DNA of 47,829 nucleotides, taken from assembly GCF_000379805.1 (NCBI RefSeq), contig NZ_KB903531.1:353130-400958 (forward strand), read 5' to 3'. The translations under genes were made by a program, and so were the position numbers. Under the pieces are notes generated by a model. The model saw nothing but the letters and a program-made list of their open reading frames with translations, had not been told where the DNA came from and did no database searches. This document shows, piece after piece, positions 8,733 to 17,244 of the stretch. The DNA comes from Lewinella cohaerens DSM 23179 (lineage in GTDB: Bacteria > Bacteroidota > Bacteroidia > Chitinophagales > Saprospiraceae). Position 1 is the stretch's first letter; the number at the start of each line of letters is the position of its first letter.

Positions 8733-10082
8733 ATGAAGAACAACAAAGTTATTTTGTGGTCCGTCACCGTGGCCCTGGCAGGGTTTTTATTTGGTTTTGA
8801 TACTATCGTCATTAATGGTGCTGACAAGCCCATTCAGGATTTATGGCAAACCAGCGACTGGTTTCACAGTACCTTTATCATGTCGATGGCGCTGTGGGGC
8901 ACTGTGATTGGAGCGCTGTGTGGCGGGTTTCCGACCAAACGCTTTGGGCGCAAGAAAACCTTATTTTGGATTGGTATCTTCTATCTCGTTTCTGCCTTGG
9001 GCTCATCGATGGCAACAGACCCTTATCTATTTTCCTTCTTCCGTTTTCTTGGTGGCTTGGGCGTAGGTGCTTCCTCGGTAGCAGCTCCCATTTATATTTC
9101 TGAAATAGCTCCGCGTGAAAACAGAGGCAAACTGGTAGCCCTTTACCAGTTTAATATCGTGTTGGGTATTCTAATTGCTTTTCTATCGAATTGGCTCATT
9201 GGTAAATACATGGCTCCGGCTGTTTCCTGGCGATGGATGTTGGGGATAGAAGCCCTACCCGCACTGCTCTACAGCTTGGTCGTGTTGACCATTGCAGAAA
9301 GTCCTCGTTGGTTATTACTCACCAAAGGCGACCGACAAGGTGCAAGGGCGGTGCTTGCTAATATCTTCTCCTCAGAAAAAGAAGTCGAAGAACAGTTACA
9401 AATCATCGAAGATTCACGAGAGACTGCGGAGCGTAAAACTGCTGGTGTTTCTTTCTTTTCTGCCCGACATCGCTGGCCTATATTTTTAGCGTTTTTACTC
9501 GCTATGTTCAATCAGCTTTCGGGTATCAATTTTGTGTTTTATTATGCTACCCGCATTATGCAAGAAGCAGGCATGACCGCTGAAACTGCTCGCGCCTCTG
9601 GCATTTGGCTGGGGCTTATCAACTTCCTATTTACCTTCGTAGGGCTTTACCTCATCGACCGCATGGGGCGTAAATCACTCATGTACATAGGCTCTATTGG
9701 TTATATCGTTTTCCTCTCACTGGTTGCTTATGCCTTTGCTACGGGTACCACAGGAGGTTGGGTAGTCGTAATGGTCTGTGGTTTCATTGCTGCCCATGCC
9801 GTAGGACAGGGAGCAGTGATTTGGGTGTTTATCTCCGAGATATTCCCCAACCAGGTACGAGATTTCGGCATGGCTTGGGGCTCAGGAACCCACTGGGTGT
9901 TTGCGGCAACTATTACGATGATTACACTACCTGTACTAAACGCCTTCTCTGCGACTACCGTATTTGGATTCTTTGCCTTTTGTATGGTACTACAACTACT
10001 TTTCGTCCATTTTATGATGCCGGAAACAAAAGGGGTATCGTTGGAGGAATTGCAGAAGCAGTTGACGGATAACGAGGCGTGA
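8733..10082 (+). CDS. MFS sugar transporter, sugar porter family
   Basis: 449 residues with about 12 membrane segments. Sugar-porter signatures seen: GFLFGFDTIVINGA in helix 1, RFGRKKT in loop 2-3, SEIAPRENRGKLVALYQ, AESPRWLL before the central loop, QLSGINFVFYY in helix 7, DRMGRKSLM in loop 8-9 and PETKGVSLEEL at the end. These proteins import hexoses or pentoses with protons across the inner membrane. The next gene on the strand is a GH32 enzyme, so the likely substrate is fructose or a fructan oligomer; this is context, not sequence proof. Confidence 0.92.
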   Translation: MKNNKVILWSVTVALAGFLFGFDTIVINGADKPIQDLWQTSDWFHSTFIMSMALWGTVIGALCGGFPTKRFGRKKTLFWIGIFYLVSALGSSMATDPYLFSFFRFLGGLGVGASSVAAPIYISEIAPRENRGKLVALYQFNIVLGILIAFLSNWLIGKYMAPAVSWRWMLGIEALPALLYSLVVLTIAESPRWLLLTKGDRQGARAVLANIFSSEKEVEEQLQIIEDSRETAERKTAGVSFFSARHRWPIFLAFLLAMFNQLSGINFVFYYATRIMQEAGMTAETARASGIWLGLINFLFTFVGLYLIDRMGRKSLMYIGSIGYIVFLSLVAYAFATGTTGGWVVVMVCGFIAAHAVGQGAVIWVFISEIFPNQVRDFGMAWGSGTHWVFAATITMITLPVLNAFSATTVFGFFAFCMVLQLLFVHFMMPETKGVSLEELQKQLTDNEA

Positions 10083-10088
10083 TGGTGC

Positions 10089-10097
10089 GGGGGGGGG
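10089..10097. repeat. Run of nine G residues just after a stop codon
   Basis: Nine consecutive G begin seven bases after the sugar-porter stop. It is outside the reading frame, so slippage would not change the protein. Confidence 0.9.
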
Positions 10098-10143
10098 CTT
10101 TGTGCGAAGTGCGGGGTGTTCGCTGGCACTCACAGTAGTGCTG

Positions 10144-10223
10144 TTCCGATGAATCGGAATCGCGGAGGTGTTCATCCCAATTTTCGGGATTCACGAGGGT
10201 ACTACTCATCCGATAAATCGGAT
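10144..10223. repeat. Three spaced hairpins between sugar porter and GH32 genes
   Basis: Three short stems occur about 30-34 bases apart: TTCCGATGAATCGGAA (10144-10159), ATCCC-N7-GGGAT (10174-10190) and ATCCGATAAATCGGAT (10208-10223). The first and third share the core CCGAT/ATCGG. No T-run follows. The gap 10083-10377 holds no convincing gene; this cluster and the G-run are what it contains. Confidence 0.75.
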
Positions 10224-10377
10224 TAGTGGCAGTACTCGCTTCGCTCGCGGTGGGGGCGACTGCCTCAGCGATAGCCCATGATACAGGTGATTCTAAAAAC
10301 CGCCCGTATAGTGAGCACAACCGTGAACCCACTTTATTGAGAGAACACAACATAAACTAGGACAAACGCTAATTACT

Positions 10378-11976
10378 ATGTATGCCAAAACACTATTAAT
10401 TTTCTTGGTCGCTGTTACGCTTTTTACAACTTGTAGGAAGGATGAAACAGGAGACGCCACGGCTGGCCCAACTTATCTGGAACAACACCGGCCACAACTC
10501 CACTTCTCCCCTCCTACCCAGTGGATGAATGACCCAAATGGGATGGTCTTTTTTGATAATGAATATCATCTGTTCTATCAATATTATCCAGACAGTACGG
10601 TATGGGGGCCCATGCATTGGGGGCACGCAATCAGTAAAGACCTCGCTCACTGGGAGCATTTGCCTGTAGGAATAGCCCCTGACGAAAAAGGCTACATCTT
10701 CTCTGGTAGTGCGGTTGTTGATTGGGACAATACCAGTGGCTTTAGTGATGATGGAGAGCCGCCGTTGGTAGCCATTTTCACCTATCATGATCCTGAGGGA
10801 GAGAAAAGTGGTGCCATCGATTTCCAGAGTCAGGCCATTGCCTACAGCAACGACCGTGGGCGCACCTGGACGAAGTATGAAAACAACCCGGTCGTCCCTA
10901 ATCCAGGGATTCGAGATTTTCGTGATCCAAAGGTCATCTGGGATTCAGATAATCGCCAATGGATCATGGTACTCGCCGCACAGGACAAAGTCATGTTTTA
11001 TGCTTCAAAAGATTTAAAAAAGTGGAACTACCTCAGTCAATTCGGTAAAAACAGGGGGGCTCACGGTGGCGTGTGGGAATGCCCAGATTTGTTCCCCGTT
11101 ACCATTAGTGAAACGGGGGGCAGAAAATGGGTTTTACTCGTTAGCATCAACCCTGGTGGGCCTAACGGTGGGTCTGCTACGCAATATTTCATTGGTGAAT
11201 TTGATGGACAACGTTTCCGTTTAGATCAGGAGTTTGGTGCAGAAATGGCTCGCCAAGCGAGAAAAGACACCAGCAATGTTGCCGCTTGTTGGGTAGATTA
11301 CGGTCGCGACAACTATGCTGGGGTAACCTGGTCAGACATTCCACAAGAAGATGGCCGTCGGATATTCATGGGTTGGATGAGCAATTGGGATTACGCGCAA
11401 GTGGTGCCCACCCAGCTATGGAGAAGTGCCATGACGTTGCCTCGCCAATTTCAAGTTAAATCGACGGCGATGGGTCCACGTTTAGCGCAATTTTTCCCGC
11501 AGGAACTACAAAACATTCGGGGAGAAAAAAAGGAAATCACGATCAATACAAGCCCCGGAACAACACACGACTTAGGAGTTGATCCACAGAAGCTGGAAAT
11601 TATCCTTGAGGCTGCTACCGACGCCACTGGTAGCTTTGGATTTGAGTTACTCAATACCAAAGGGGAGGTTTACCGAATAGGTTACAGCGCTGATATGCAA
11701 GCCTATTTCAGTGATCGAACCAAAGCGGGCAATCATGATTTTTCAGAAAAATTCGCCCAAGAAATACACTACGCGCCTAAGCAATTGGAAGGTGTATTGA
11801 TTACGATGCACTTGGTTTTGGACGTAAGTTCGGCCGAGCTCATTGCCGATGACGGGCTGACTGCTATCACAGACATTTTCTTCCCGACGGAAGATTTTAC
11901 GACCATTCGTTTCTTCACAAACGAAGGCGTGGCGGTGCAGCGGTTGGACGTTTATCCTTTGGAGGGGGTTTGGTAA
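10378..11976 (+). CDS. GH32 family lipoprotein (levanase/inulinase/invertase-like)
   Basis: 532 residues. The N-terminus carries a lipobox, LFTTC with Cys19, so it should be a surface or periplasmic lipoprotein. The five-bladed propeller of GH32 is clear: WMNDPNG (49-55, nucleophile Asp52), the RDPK motif (182-185, transition-state Asp183) and ECPDLF (234-239, acid/base Glu234), followed by a C-terminal beta-sandwich. GH32 enzymes hydrolyse fructosyl bonds in sucrose, inulin or levan; exo versus endo action cannot be decided here. It pairs with the upstream sugar porter. The length is normal for the family with no sign of damage. Confidence 0.93.
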   Translation: MYAKTLLIFLVAVTLFTTCRKDETGDATAGPTYLEQHRPQLHFSPPTQWMNDPNGMVFFDNEYHLFYQYYPDSTVWGPMHWGHAISKDLAHWEHLPVGIAPDEKGYIFSGSAVVDWDNTSGFSDDGEPPLVAIFTYHDPEGEKSGAIDFQSQAIAYSNDRGRTWTKYENNPVVPNPGIRDFRDPKVIWDSDNRQWIMVLAAQDKVMFYASKDLKKWNYLSQFGKNRGAHGGVWECPDLFPVTISETGGRKWVLLVSINPGGPNGGSATQYFIGEFDGQRFRLDQEFGAEMARQARKDTSNVAACWVDYGRDNYAGVTWSDIPQEDGRRIFMGWMSNWDYAQVVPTQLWRSAMTLPRQFQVKSTAMGPRLAQFFPQELQNIRGEKKEITINTSPGTTHDLGVDPQKLEIILEAATDATGSFGFELLNTKGEVYRIGYSADMQAYFSDRTKAGNHDFSEKFAQEIHYAPKQLEGVLITMHLVLDVSSAELIADDGLTAITDIFFPTEDFTTIRFFTNEGVAVQRLDVYPLEGVW

Positions 11977-12072
11977 AACTTCTCTTTTGAACCACCAAAG
12001 GCACTTAAGTTTTTTTTAGTAATGCCTACAAACTAGACAAGCCCTCCAGTCCGTATTAGTGAATCAAATTGA

Positions 12073-12112
12073 TCCCAGCAGCGGCCTTGGCAAAGCAAGG
12101 CCGCTGCTGGGA
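12073..12112. repeat. Perfect 17-bp stem hairpin between convergent genes
   Basis: CCCAGCAGCGGCCTTG at 12074-12089 is exactly inverted at 12096-12111, with one flanking T-A pair and a six-base loop. It sits between the ends of the convergent GH32 and esterase genes. It lacks a T-run on either strand, so a two-way terminator or REP-like element are both possible. Confidence 0.85.
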
Positions 12113-12162
12113 AAGGATACCATTTGTATAAATACATTTATGCATTTACACATTTGGTCACG

Positions 12163-13440
12163 CTACTTAATGATCACCTTCTGTACTGTACTGGCCCGTG
12201 TGGCATCGTCCTCTACATGAAGCCAATAGATACCCGCAGCTAGCTGCCCTATCATTAATTCAGTCGTATTTTGGCGCTGCATTACCCTTTGGCCCATACT
12301 GTTGAAAAGGCTCAAATTGAGTACCAGCCCTTCAGGGTTAATCACCTGGATACGATCAGTAGCAGGATTTGGGAAATTGCGGATACCGCTTAATGCTTCC
12401 GGCTGGTCATTGGTGCCAACAAGTTGCTCACACATAATGTCCTGCAAAAATTCTGTTGTAAAATCGATTGTAGCCGCATATTCTTCAGCAGTACCAAAAT
12501 AACTAACGTGATCAAAGCTATTCTCGATGGTCAATAGACGGTTGGGGATATCAAGGCTATCTCCCTTTAGCTGAAGCTGAAGACTCCCCTCTAAATACAC
12601 GATTTGCACGCCTAAGATGCTCGCAAAGCCAGTGTTGTAAGGAACAACGATATCCATATCGTCATGAACACTTGCAAAAGGAGGATCATTTTCATCCATC
12701 CAGGAAGCATCGTTCAATGCACCAGATAGACTGATATAGCCCTGCACTTCATGCGAGTATTCTGTATTGTTGCTGGAATTACCCGTAAATCCACCATTGG
12801 CTTCAATCAGTGCTACTAAATCTGCGTCAATATCGTCCGTTTCGTCCAATACCGCAGTATGCGCAGCAGCAATGCCGCCAGCAGACACACCACCTATAAA
12901 TATCATATCAGGATCAACCCGGAAGGTGTTGCTCGTAGCGGCATCTTCTCTCATATATCGAATCGCAGCTTTGAAATCAGAGATTGACCGTACCACTACA
13001 TCCCGCATTTCATCAGAAGTAGGGAATGGAATTAATGGAAGATCGTACAAGCGGTAATCAATACTCACGGCTACAAAACCCCGCCGGGCATAAGACTCAC
13101 AAAGGCCAGCCAGGTCTCCTCGCTCGCCGGAGATAAAGCTCCCCCCGAAGGCAAGGATAATTACCGGGCGAATCGCCTGCTCGTCACCAACAGGCTCATA
13201 AACATCCAGAAAAAGCTCCTGTTCATTTCCTGCGATGGTCGTACCAGAACCGTAAGACAGGCCTAAGGTTGATTCTACTTCGGTAAATACATCTGTGCGA
13301 TAGCGAATATCATCACAACCAGGGTAAGCTTGTGCGTTGGCAAAACTTATTGCACCCAAAACGAGTAGTGGTGTAAATAAAAACCTGATCGATTGTGGGC
13401 TAAAAATCGAACAAGAAAAATTTGGTAAAAATGGCTTCAT
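12163..13440 (-). CDS. Secreted alpha/beta-hydrolase (esterase-like) with T9SS sorting domain
   Basis: 425 residues from the ATG at 13440, picked because the signal peptide (ending ..LVLGAISFANA) follows it; the frame runs open to 13515. An alpha/beta-hydrolase domain shows LAFGGSFISG (oxyanion region) at about 97-105, SIDYRLY, and the nucleophile elbow GGVSAGG with Ser186. It resembles the BD-FAE/carboxylesterase group that often has His in the HGG motif; here it is FGG. The C-terminal 75 residues (FPNPATDRIQV.. to ..VQKVIIK) are a T9SS type A sorting domain, so it is exported to the surface or medium. Substrate unknown. Confidence 0.87.
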   Translation of the reverse strand: MKPFLPNFSCSIFSPQSIRFLFTPLLVLGAISFANAQAYPGCDDIRYRTDVFTEVESTLGLSYGSGTTIAGNEQELFLDVYEPVGDEQAIRPVIILAFGGSFISGERGDLAGLCESYARRGFVAVSIDYRLYDLPLIPFPTSDEMRDVVVRSISDFKAAIRYMREDAATSNTFRVDPDMIFIGGVSAGGIAAAHTAVLDETDDIDADLVALIEANGGFTGNSSNNTEYSHEVQGYISLSGALNDASWMDENDPPFASVHDDMDIVVPYNTGFASILGVQIVYLEGSLQLQLKGDSLDIPNRLLTIENSFDHVSYFGTAEEYAATIDFTTEFLQDIMCEQLVGTNDQPEALSGIRNFPNPATDRIQVINPEGLVLNLSLFNSMGQRVMQRQNTTELMIGQLAAGIYWLHVEDDATRASTVQKVIIK

Positions 13441-13604
13441 CCTATTTCTGTATTTATGTGTATTTAAAAAATCTGCTAAAGTTAAGCCTTTCAGTTTATC
13501 CCATTTGTCAAGCAACAGTGTTATTGTTTTTTTGTTTACAACATGGAATTCCTATGTGCCTTTAATCGGCGCTTTACACTTGCGGGGAAATTGCTTATGT
13601 TTGT

Positions 13605-13731
13605 CTTTATATTGCGCAGAAAACAAAATGCGATTCTCTTTAGGTTTTTCAAATAGTTAAAGCACTTAGAATGAATCGTTTATTCAACTATTATGAAAAA
13701 CAGAATCGCATTTTCTTTTCGTGCTGTTCCT
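13605..13731 (-). repeat. Nested inverted-repeat element, copy A, in the engB leader
   Basis: Read on the minus strand it starts AGGAACAGCACGAAAAG and ends TGCGCAATATAAAG. Outer arms AAAATGCGATTCT (13625-13637) and AGAATCGCATTTT (13702-13714) are perfectly inverted; inside lie GTTTTTCA..TAGTT arms that pair again. It aligns along its length with the element at 40823-41018, which has extra sequence between outer and inner arms. It ends 17 bases before the engB ATG, and a TATGTTTG box at 13596-13603 suggests it is transcribed as leader. Confidence 0.8.
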
Positions 13732-13748
13732 CTAGCATAAAAGAAAAA

Positions 13749-14351
13749 ATGGTCATTCACGAAATAGAATTTAAGGGAAGTTTTCCTGAGCAACGCCAGG
13801 CACCACAAGATGGTAAGCCTGAATTTGCCTTCATAGGACGTTCAAACGTAGGAAAATCATCACTTATCAATATGCTTACTGAGCGTAAAGATTTGGCGCG
13901 AATTTCCAACGTCCCCGGAAAAACACAACACCTAAATTATTACCTCATCAATGATAGCTGGTATCTAGTGGATTTACCGGGTTATGGTTACGCCAGGGTT
14001 TCCAAAAAGCTGCGTAAGCAGTGGCGCTTGATGATGGATTTTTACTTTAAGAAAAGGTTGAGTGTACAATGTGTTTTTGTCTTATTGGATGGTAATATTG
14101 GCCCTCAAAAAGTAGACATTGAATTCATCAACTGGCTTGGGGAGATTGGCGTACCTTTTATCATTGTTTATACCAAAACTGACCGTACCAAGCCCCACGA
14201 ACTGGAAGCGAATATCGAGGCTATCACTGCTGCCTTGTTAGAACATTGGGAGGAGCTCCCACCCGGAATCCCTTCAAGTGCTAATACGAGAGTAGGCCGG
14301 GAAGAAATTCTAAAGATCATTGAAGAAACGTTAGATCGCATTGAGCTATGA
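13749..14351 (+). CDS. engB: Ribosome-biogenesis GTPase EngB/YsxC
   Basis: 200 residues from the ATG at 13749, matching the usual EngB length; the open frame upstream to 13671 lies within a repeat element and is not counted. GTPase motifs: G1 GRSNVGKSS, G2 region ISNVPGKTQ, G3 DLPGYG, G4 TKTD and a G5-like SSAN. EngB is an essential GTPase for 50S ribosome assembly. The stop overlaps the next gene's start (ATGA at 14348-14351), so the two are translationally coupled. Confidence 0.95.
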   Translation: MVIHEIEFKGSFPEQRQAPQDGKPEFAFIGRSNVGKSSLINMLTERKDLARISNVPGKTQHLNYYLINDSWYLVDLPGYGYARVSKKLRKQWRLMMDFYFKKRLSVQCVFVLLDGNIGPQKVDIEFINWLGEIGVPFIIVYTKTDRTKPHELEANIEAITAALLEHWEELPPGIPSSANTRVGREEILKIIEETLDRIEL

Positions 14352-16093
14352 AAAAACGTAGCAATACCATCCTACCTCCTGTCATCGATGACATTGAAGA
14401 CTGGCCGATCTACCGACTCAGTGAAGATCGCCGTGCCTTTGTTCAAGAAATTGAGAAATATACCCTTGAAAGGCTAATGGGCCAGTCCCCCTCCAAGACC
14501 AGGGATCTCATCTCAAAAACTATTTACAAGGAGCGCATCCGGATCAAAGAAGAGCCGTGGAAGGTTGATCCTCCAAAAGAAAAGCAATTTTGGCGACGGC
14601 TAAGTCACCGGCATGTCCGCCTGGCGATGGATCATAAACCCGAGGAAGTTGATCAAATCAATCGTGAACATCTGCATCAGATTATTCTTCGCTACGCCGA
14701 AGAAATTGTGGGGACTTTCAGGATTAAAACATTCCTTTTCGCCCGCCGCTTTTTAACCTTCTTTTTTACGCGTCTGCTCAATACTGCAGCATTGCGTTCT
14801 GTGCGAGGATTGTGGGGTCGAGAACACCGGCTCACTGAAAAACTCGCTGTAGAAGGTGAAGTAGAAAAAGTACGCAAGCTTTTCAAACAAGGTACCGTTG
14901 TAGTCGTCCCTACCCACTTTAGTAACCTCGACTCCATTTTGATCGGATATGCCATGGATACCTACATGGGCTTGCCTTCGTTCAGCTACGGCGCTGGCCT
15001 CAATCTATACAACACTGGTTATACGGCTTATTTCATGAATCGCCTCGGTGCTTACCGGGTAGATCGCCGCAAGAAAAATGGCATCTATCTGGAGACCCTC
15101 AAGGCGATGAGTATGCTATCCATCAAACGAGGAATCAATAGTTTGTTCTTCCCTGGTGGTACTCGTTCCCGATCAGGCAAACTGGAAGACAAACTAAAAC
15201 TAGGTCTGCTAGGGACGACTGTGGAAGCTCAAAGGACTATCTTTCAGGAAGGCCGAGATGAAAAAGTCTTTATTGTGCCATTGGTTTTGGGCTACCATTT
15301 TGTCTTGGAGGCCGAATTCCTTATTGAGCAGCATCTCCGCCAAATTGGTAAAGAACAATACCTCAAAACCAAAGACAACTCTTACAGCCCGTTTCGGGTA
15401 CTCCAGTTTGCCTGGAAAGTGTTCTCCAAAGGGAACAACATCACCTTATCTTTTGGGCAACCTATGGATGTTTTGGGCAACCCTGTTGATGAAGAAGGTA
15501 ATAGCTACGACCAGCACGGCCGCAAGGTAGATGTCTCAGAATATTTCCTGAATGCGAAAGGCGAAGTCAATGAAGACTTACAACGCGAAGCAGAGTACAC
15601 CAGTTTGCTAGGTGATCGCATTGTCGACCGTTATCACAAGGATAATATCGTGTTGACCAGCCATCTCGTTGCTTTTGCTGCCTTCCGGTTGTTAGAGCAC
15701 CAAAATCCACAACTAGACCTCTACGGCATACTGCGCCTACCTGCGGAAGAGTTTGTATTCCCTAAAGCAGCACTCGGAGATGTCATCAACCAGTTACGTA
15801 GCCGTTTGCTAGTCATGGAACGACTCGAAGAGGTTAAGCTTTCGCCGGATATTCATGAGGCAGTAGATTTCATTTTACAAGATGGTATCAAACACTTGGG
15901 GAATTTCCATGTTTCCAACCCTCTTTACTACGACAAGAAAGAACGTATCGTTAGTGCCAGTTTTAAGGTCCTCTACTTCTATCATAACCGGCTCGACAAC
16001 TACGAACTAGAGCGCTATATTGACTGGAAAAATATCGGCGAAGAAGCGCTCCTTCTAGAAGAAGAATTGTATAATCAGGAGGGGAGGTTTTAG
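14348..16093 (+). CDS. Glycerolipid acyltransferase (PlsC/GPAT domain)
   Basis: 581 residues. The central acyltransferase domain shows the catalytic HX4D box in VPTHFSNLDSILIG (His190, Asp195) and the substrate-binding FFPGGTRSRSG (about 267-277), where Gly replaces the more common Glu of FPEGTRS, as in the PlsB-like GGRS form. It should acylate glycerol-3-phosphate or lysophosphatidate at the inner membrane. The long N- and C-terminal extensions (each about 180-250 residues) resemble GPAT-type proteins of Bacteroidota rather than the short PlsC. It overlaps engB by four bases. Confidence 0.85.
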   Translation: MKKRSNTILPPVIDDIEDWPIYRLSEDRRAFVQEIEKYTLERLMGQSPSKTRDLISKTIYKERIRIKEEPWKVDPPKEKQFWRRLSHRHVRLAMDHKPEEVDQINREHLHQIILRYAEEIVGTFRIKTFLFARRFLTFFFTRLLNTAALRSVRGLWGREHRLTEKLAVEGEVEKVRKLFKQGTVVVVPTHFSNLDSILIGYAMDTYMGLPSFSYGAGLNLYNTGYTAYFMNRLGAYRVDRRKKNGIYLETLKAMSMLSIKRGINSLFFPGGTRSRSGKLEDKLKLGLLGTTVEAQRTIFQEGRDEKVFIVPLVLGYHFVLEAEFLIEQHLRQIGKEQYLKTKDNSYSPFRVLQFAWKVFSKGNNITLSFGQPMDVLGNPVDEEGNSYDQHGRKVDVSEYFLNAKGEVNEDLQREAEYTSLLGDRIVDRYHKDNIVLTSHLVAFAAFRLLEHQNPQLDLYGILRLPAEEFVFPKAALGDVINQLRSRLLVMERLEEVKLSPDIHEAVDFILQDGIKHLGNFHVSNPLYYDKKERIVSASFKVLYFYHNRLDNYELERYIDWKNIGEEALLLEEELYNQEGRF

Positions 16094-16235
16094 GATGTAA
16101 GCCTGCAAGAGTTGGATGGTTTGTTTGTTAGATGGTTGATGGTTGATCGTTATTTGTTCAAATAAGCCAAAAAAACAACTTGATATTCAACAATAAAAAA
16201 CCTCTGCGGCTCCAAAGGGCCATGACATCCTACTT

Positions 16236-16269
16236 TTACACCTTTACACTTAACCAACTTTTACACAAA
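16236..16269. repeat. Dispersed 34-bp repeat, copy 2
   Basis: Begins TTACACCTTTACACT and ends CCAACTTTTACACAAA, differing from 1259-1292 at two positions. Unlike copy 1 it has no obvious inverted partner nearby; the preceding stretch 16110-16160 is a low-complexity run of GATGGTT/GTTGGATGG units. Confidence 0.75.
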
Positions 16270-16341
16270 TATTTCCGACTTGAAAAAAGGGAGATAAGGA
16301 ATTCGTAGGTTTTAGAACAAATTGAAATAATTAAGAAAACA

Positions 16342-17244
16342 ATGCTTCAACAACTCAATCCAAAGAACGAAAATCTTATCGTCTATGTAGACGGCGCTTT
16401 GGTACACCGCGATGATGCCAAAGTAAGTGTTTTCGATAGTGTTGTTCAGGGAGGTGATGCCGTATGGGAGGGCATCAGGGTTTACGATGGCAGAATTTTC
16501 CACCTAGAGCAGCACCTTGAACGGCTACAACTATCTGCTCATGCCTTGGATTTCAAAGCTATTCCCGATAATGACTTTATAACAGATGCAATTTTCCAAA
16601 CCCTAAAGGCCAACCAGATGCGTGATGGTGTGCATATTCGCCTCACCCTCACCCGAGGCCGAAAAATCACCTCCGGGATGGACCCTCGCCTCAATCAATA
16701 CGGTTGCACACTGATTGTTTTGGCAGAGTTTAAACCACCTGTGTATCCTCCGTCCATTAAATTGGCGACCAGTTCTACGCGCCGAAATTCCCCTATGCAC
16801 CTTGACAGCAAGATTCACCACAACAACCTATTGAATAATATCCTGGCTAAAATAGAGGCCAACTATGCAGGTGCTGATGCTGGCCTAATGCTGGATACAG
16901 ATGGCTACATCGCTGAAGCCAATGGCGTGAATGTCTTTTGCATACACCGAGGAGTCGTTTATACCCCTCATGCAGACTATTGTCTTCCTGGCATTACGCG
17001 CAGAACTATTCTTAGGCTCTGCAAGGAGAACAATATTCCACATGCTGAAAAACGGCTTTCCCTTACTGAATTTTATACTGCCGACGAAGTGTTTACCACC
17101 GGTACGATGGGGGAACTAACCCGCGTAGAAAGCATCGATGGTCGGAAAATCATTAACCGCTCAGGAGAACAGGTACTGGAAAAAATATCCGCTCATTTCC
17201 GGGCATTGACCGAAGTGGAAGGCGTAAAAATTCCAGCCTTCTAG
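16342..17244 (+). CDS. Class IV aminotransferase (branched-chain / D-amino acid type)
   Basis: 300 residues, PLP-dependent fold type IV. Seen: VYVDGALVHRDDAKVSVFD at the start, GDAVWEGIRVYDGRIF, the PLP lysine in HLDSKIHHNNLLNN (Lys157), EANGVNVF (Glu193) and the phosphate-cup TGTMGELTRV. The family includes IlvE, which interconverts branched-chain amino acids and 2-oxo acids, and D-alanine aminotransferases; the GIRVYDG and NLLNN features lean to the IlvE side but do not settle it. Its stop overlaps the convergent serine hydrolase stop by four bases. Confidence 0.85.
   Translation: MLQQLNPKNENLIVYVDGALVHRDDAKVSVFDSVVQGGDAVWEGIRVYDGRIFHLEQHLERLQLSAHALDFKAIPDNDFITDAIFQTLKANQMRDGVHIRLTLTRGRKITSGMDPRLNQYGCTLIVLAEFKPPVYPPSIKLATSSTRRNSPMHLDSKIHHNNLLNNILAKIEANYAGADAGLMLDTDGYIAEANGVNVFCIHRGVVYTPHADYCLPGITRRTILRLCKENNIPHAEKRLSLTEFYTADEVFTTGTMGELTRVESIDGRKIINRSGEQVLEKISAHFRALTEVEGVKIPAF

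Noticed and set aside
9728-10129. Minus-strand open frame of 133 codons under the sugar porter
   Set aside because: It is a shadow of the transporter gene in another frame, with proline/histidine-rich sequence and no family features.
13671-13748. N-terminal extension of EngB beginning at 13671
   Set aside because: It is encoded by one arm of inverted-repeat element A and does not resemble the family; the ATG at 13749 gives the usual length.
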